A DNA stretch of 22,497 bases, taken from an uncultured Prevotella sp. GTDB taxonomy: Bacteria > Bacteroidota > Bacteroidia > Bacteroidales > Bacteroidaceae. Of this stretch, positions 22,174-22,497 are shown piece after piece. The number at the start of each line of letters is the position of its first letter. The stretch's first letter is position 1. The notes below the pieces were generated by a model. The model made no database searches and was not told where the DNA came from. It saw only the letters and a list, made by a program, of their open reading frames with translations. The stretch lies in the NCBI GenBank assembly GCA_900548195.1, contig URJQ01000037.1, positions 1 through 22,497 on the forward strand, in the 5' to 3' direction. The translations under genes were made by a program, and so were the position numbers.

Positions 22174-22497
22174 TTAGAGATGCTTCATGATGTCGAGCAG
22201 GTGATCCCAAACCATCTGAACAGTCGGGATGTGCAGACGCTCGTCAGGAGTATGCACGTCGCGCAGTGTAGGACCGAACGAAACCATGTCGAGGTTCGGG
22301 TAGCGCTCTGAGAACAAACCGCACTCCAAGCCAGCGTGGATACCCTTAACGATAGGCTCCTTGCCGAAGAGCTTCTTGTACGACTCAACAGCCACCTTGG
22401 TGAGCTTGCTGTCCGGGTTCATCTTCCAAGCCGGGTAGCCGTCGCTCATCTTCACCTCAGCGCCAGCCAGTTCGAAGGCTGCCTTCACGGTGTTACA
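22174..22497 (-). CDS. pepD: PepD-type aminoacyl-histidine dipeptidase, C-terminal fragment
   Basis: The reading frame enters from the right edge, so only the last 107 residues are seen. The fragment has PAWKMNPDSKL (about 22-32), HAGLECGLFSERYPNLD and GPTLRDVHTPDERLHI, which match the C-terminal part of M20-family Xaa-His dipeptidases (PepD, also called beta-Ala-His dipeptidase). The Glu of HAGLECG and the His of DVHTPDE are expected zinc-site residues. The enzyme is cytoplasmic and cleaves dipeptides with C-terminal His. The stop is at 22174-22176, and the gene is convergent with the CobW-like gene. Confidence 0.88.
   Translation of the reverse strand, partial: CNTVKAAFELAGAEVKMSDGYPAWKMNPDSKLTKVAVESYKKLFGKEPIVKGIHAGLECGLFSERYPNLDMVSFGPTLRDVHTPDERLHIPTVQMVWDHLLDIMKHL

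Overview
The window looks like a chromosomal segment of a gut-type Bacteroidota, most likely a Prevotella/Segatella relative. The signs are a cobalamin riboswitch upstream of TonB-dependent receptors, Bacteroidetes-type -7 boxes (TAnnTTTG) in front of several genes, an exported lipoprotein with an Asp run after the lipobox Cys, no clear Shine-Dalgarno sequences, and family-level resemblance of the proteins. The species call is inference.

Left part (1-12408, minus strand): one long cobalamin operon read from right to left. It starts at a good promoter (12378-12408) and a cobalamin riboswitch (about 12200-12370). It then encodes a TonB-dependent receptor, a CbiK-type chelatase made as a lipoprotein with a surface-export-like signal, a second paralogous receptor, and four two-domain corrin-ring enzymes: CbiH-CbiC, CbiE-CbiT, CbiG-CbiF and CbiJ-CbiD. 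CbiA follows on the opposite strand (12462-13757) with its own promoter. Together these eight fused domains plus CbiA cover the anaerobic pathway from the CbiH step to cobyrinate a,c-diamide. CbiL, a cytoplasmic cobaltochelatase and the later genes (cbiP, cbiB, cobUST) are not in the window.

Middle part (13758-17213): an AT-rich stretch with three strong inverted repeats, a HipB-HipA-type toxin-antitoxin pair, and an MFS transporter with a long, highly structured leader.

Right part (17214-22497): ettA (ABC-F translation factor) and, divergently, a DUF1846 protein; then a repeat-rich gap, a CobW/COG0523 metal-chaperone GTPase with a very His-rich loop, convergent terminators, and the C-terminal end of a PepD-type dipeptidase running off the window.

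The less ordinary content is (i) the apparently surface-exposed chelatase between two receptors under B12 riboswitch control; (ii) a dispersed intergenic element found four times, always in the same orientation relative to flanking transcription, whose core is a variable-number 7-bp repeat; (iii) two further 7-bp repeat tracts arranged as inverted repeats; and (iv) a ~115-nt structured RNA candidate between ettA and the MFS gene.
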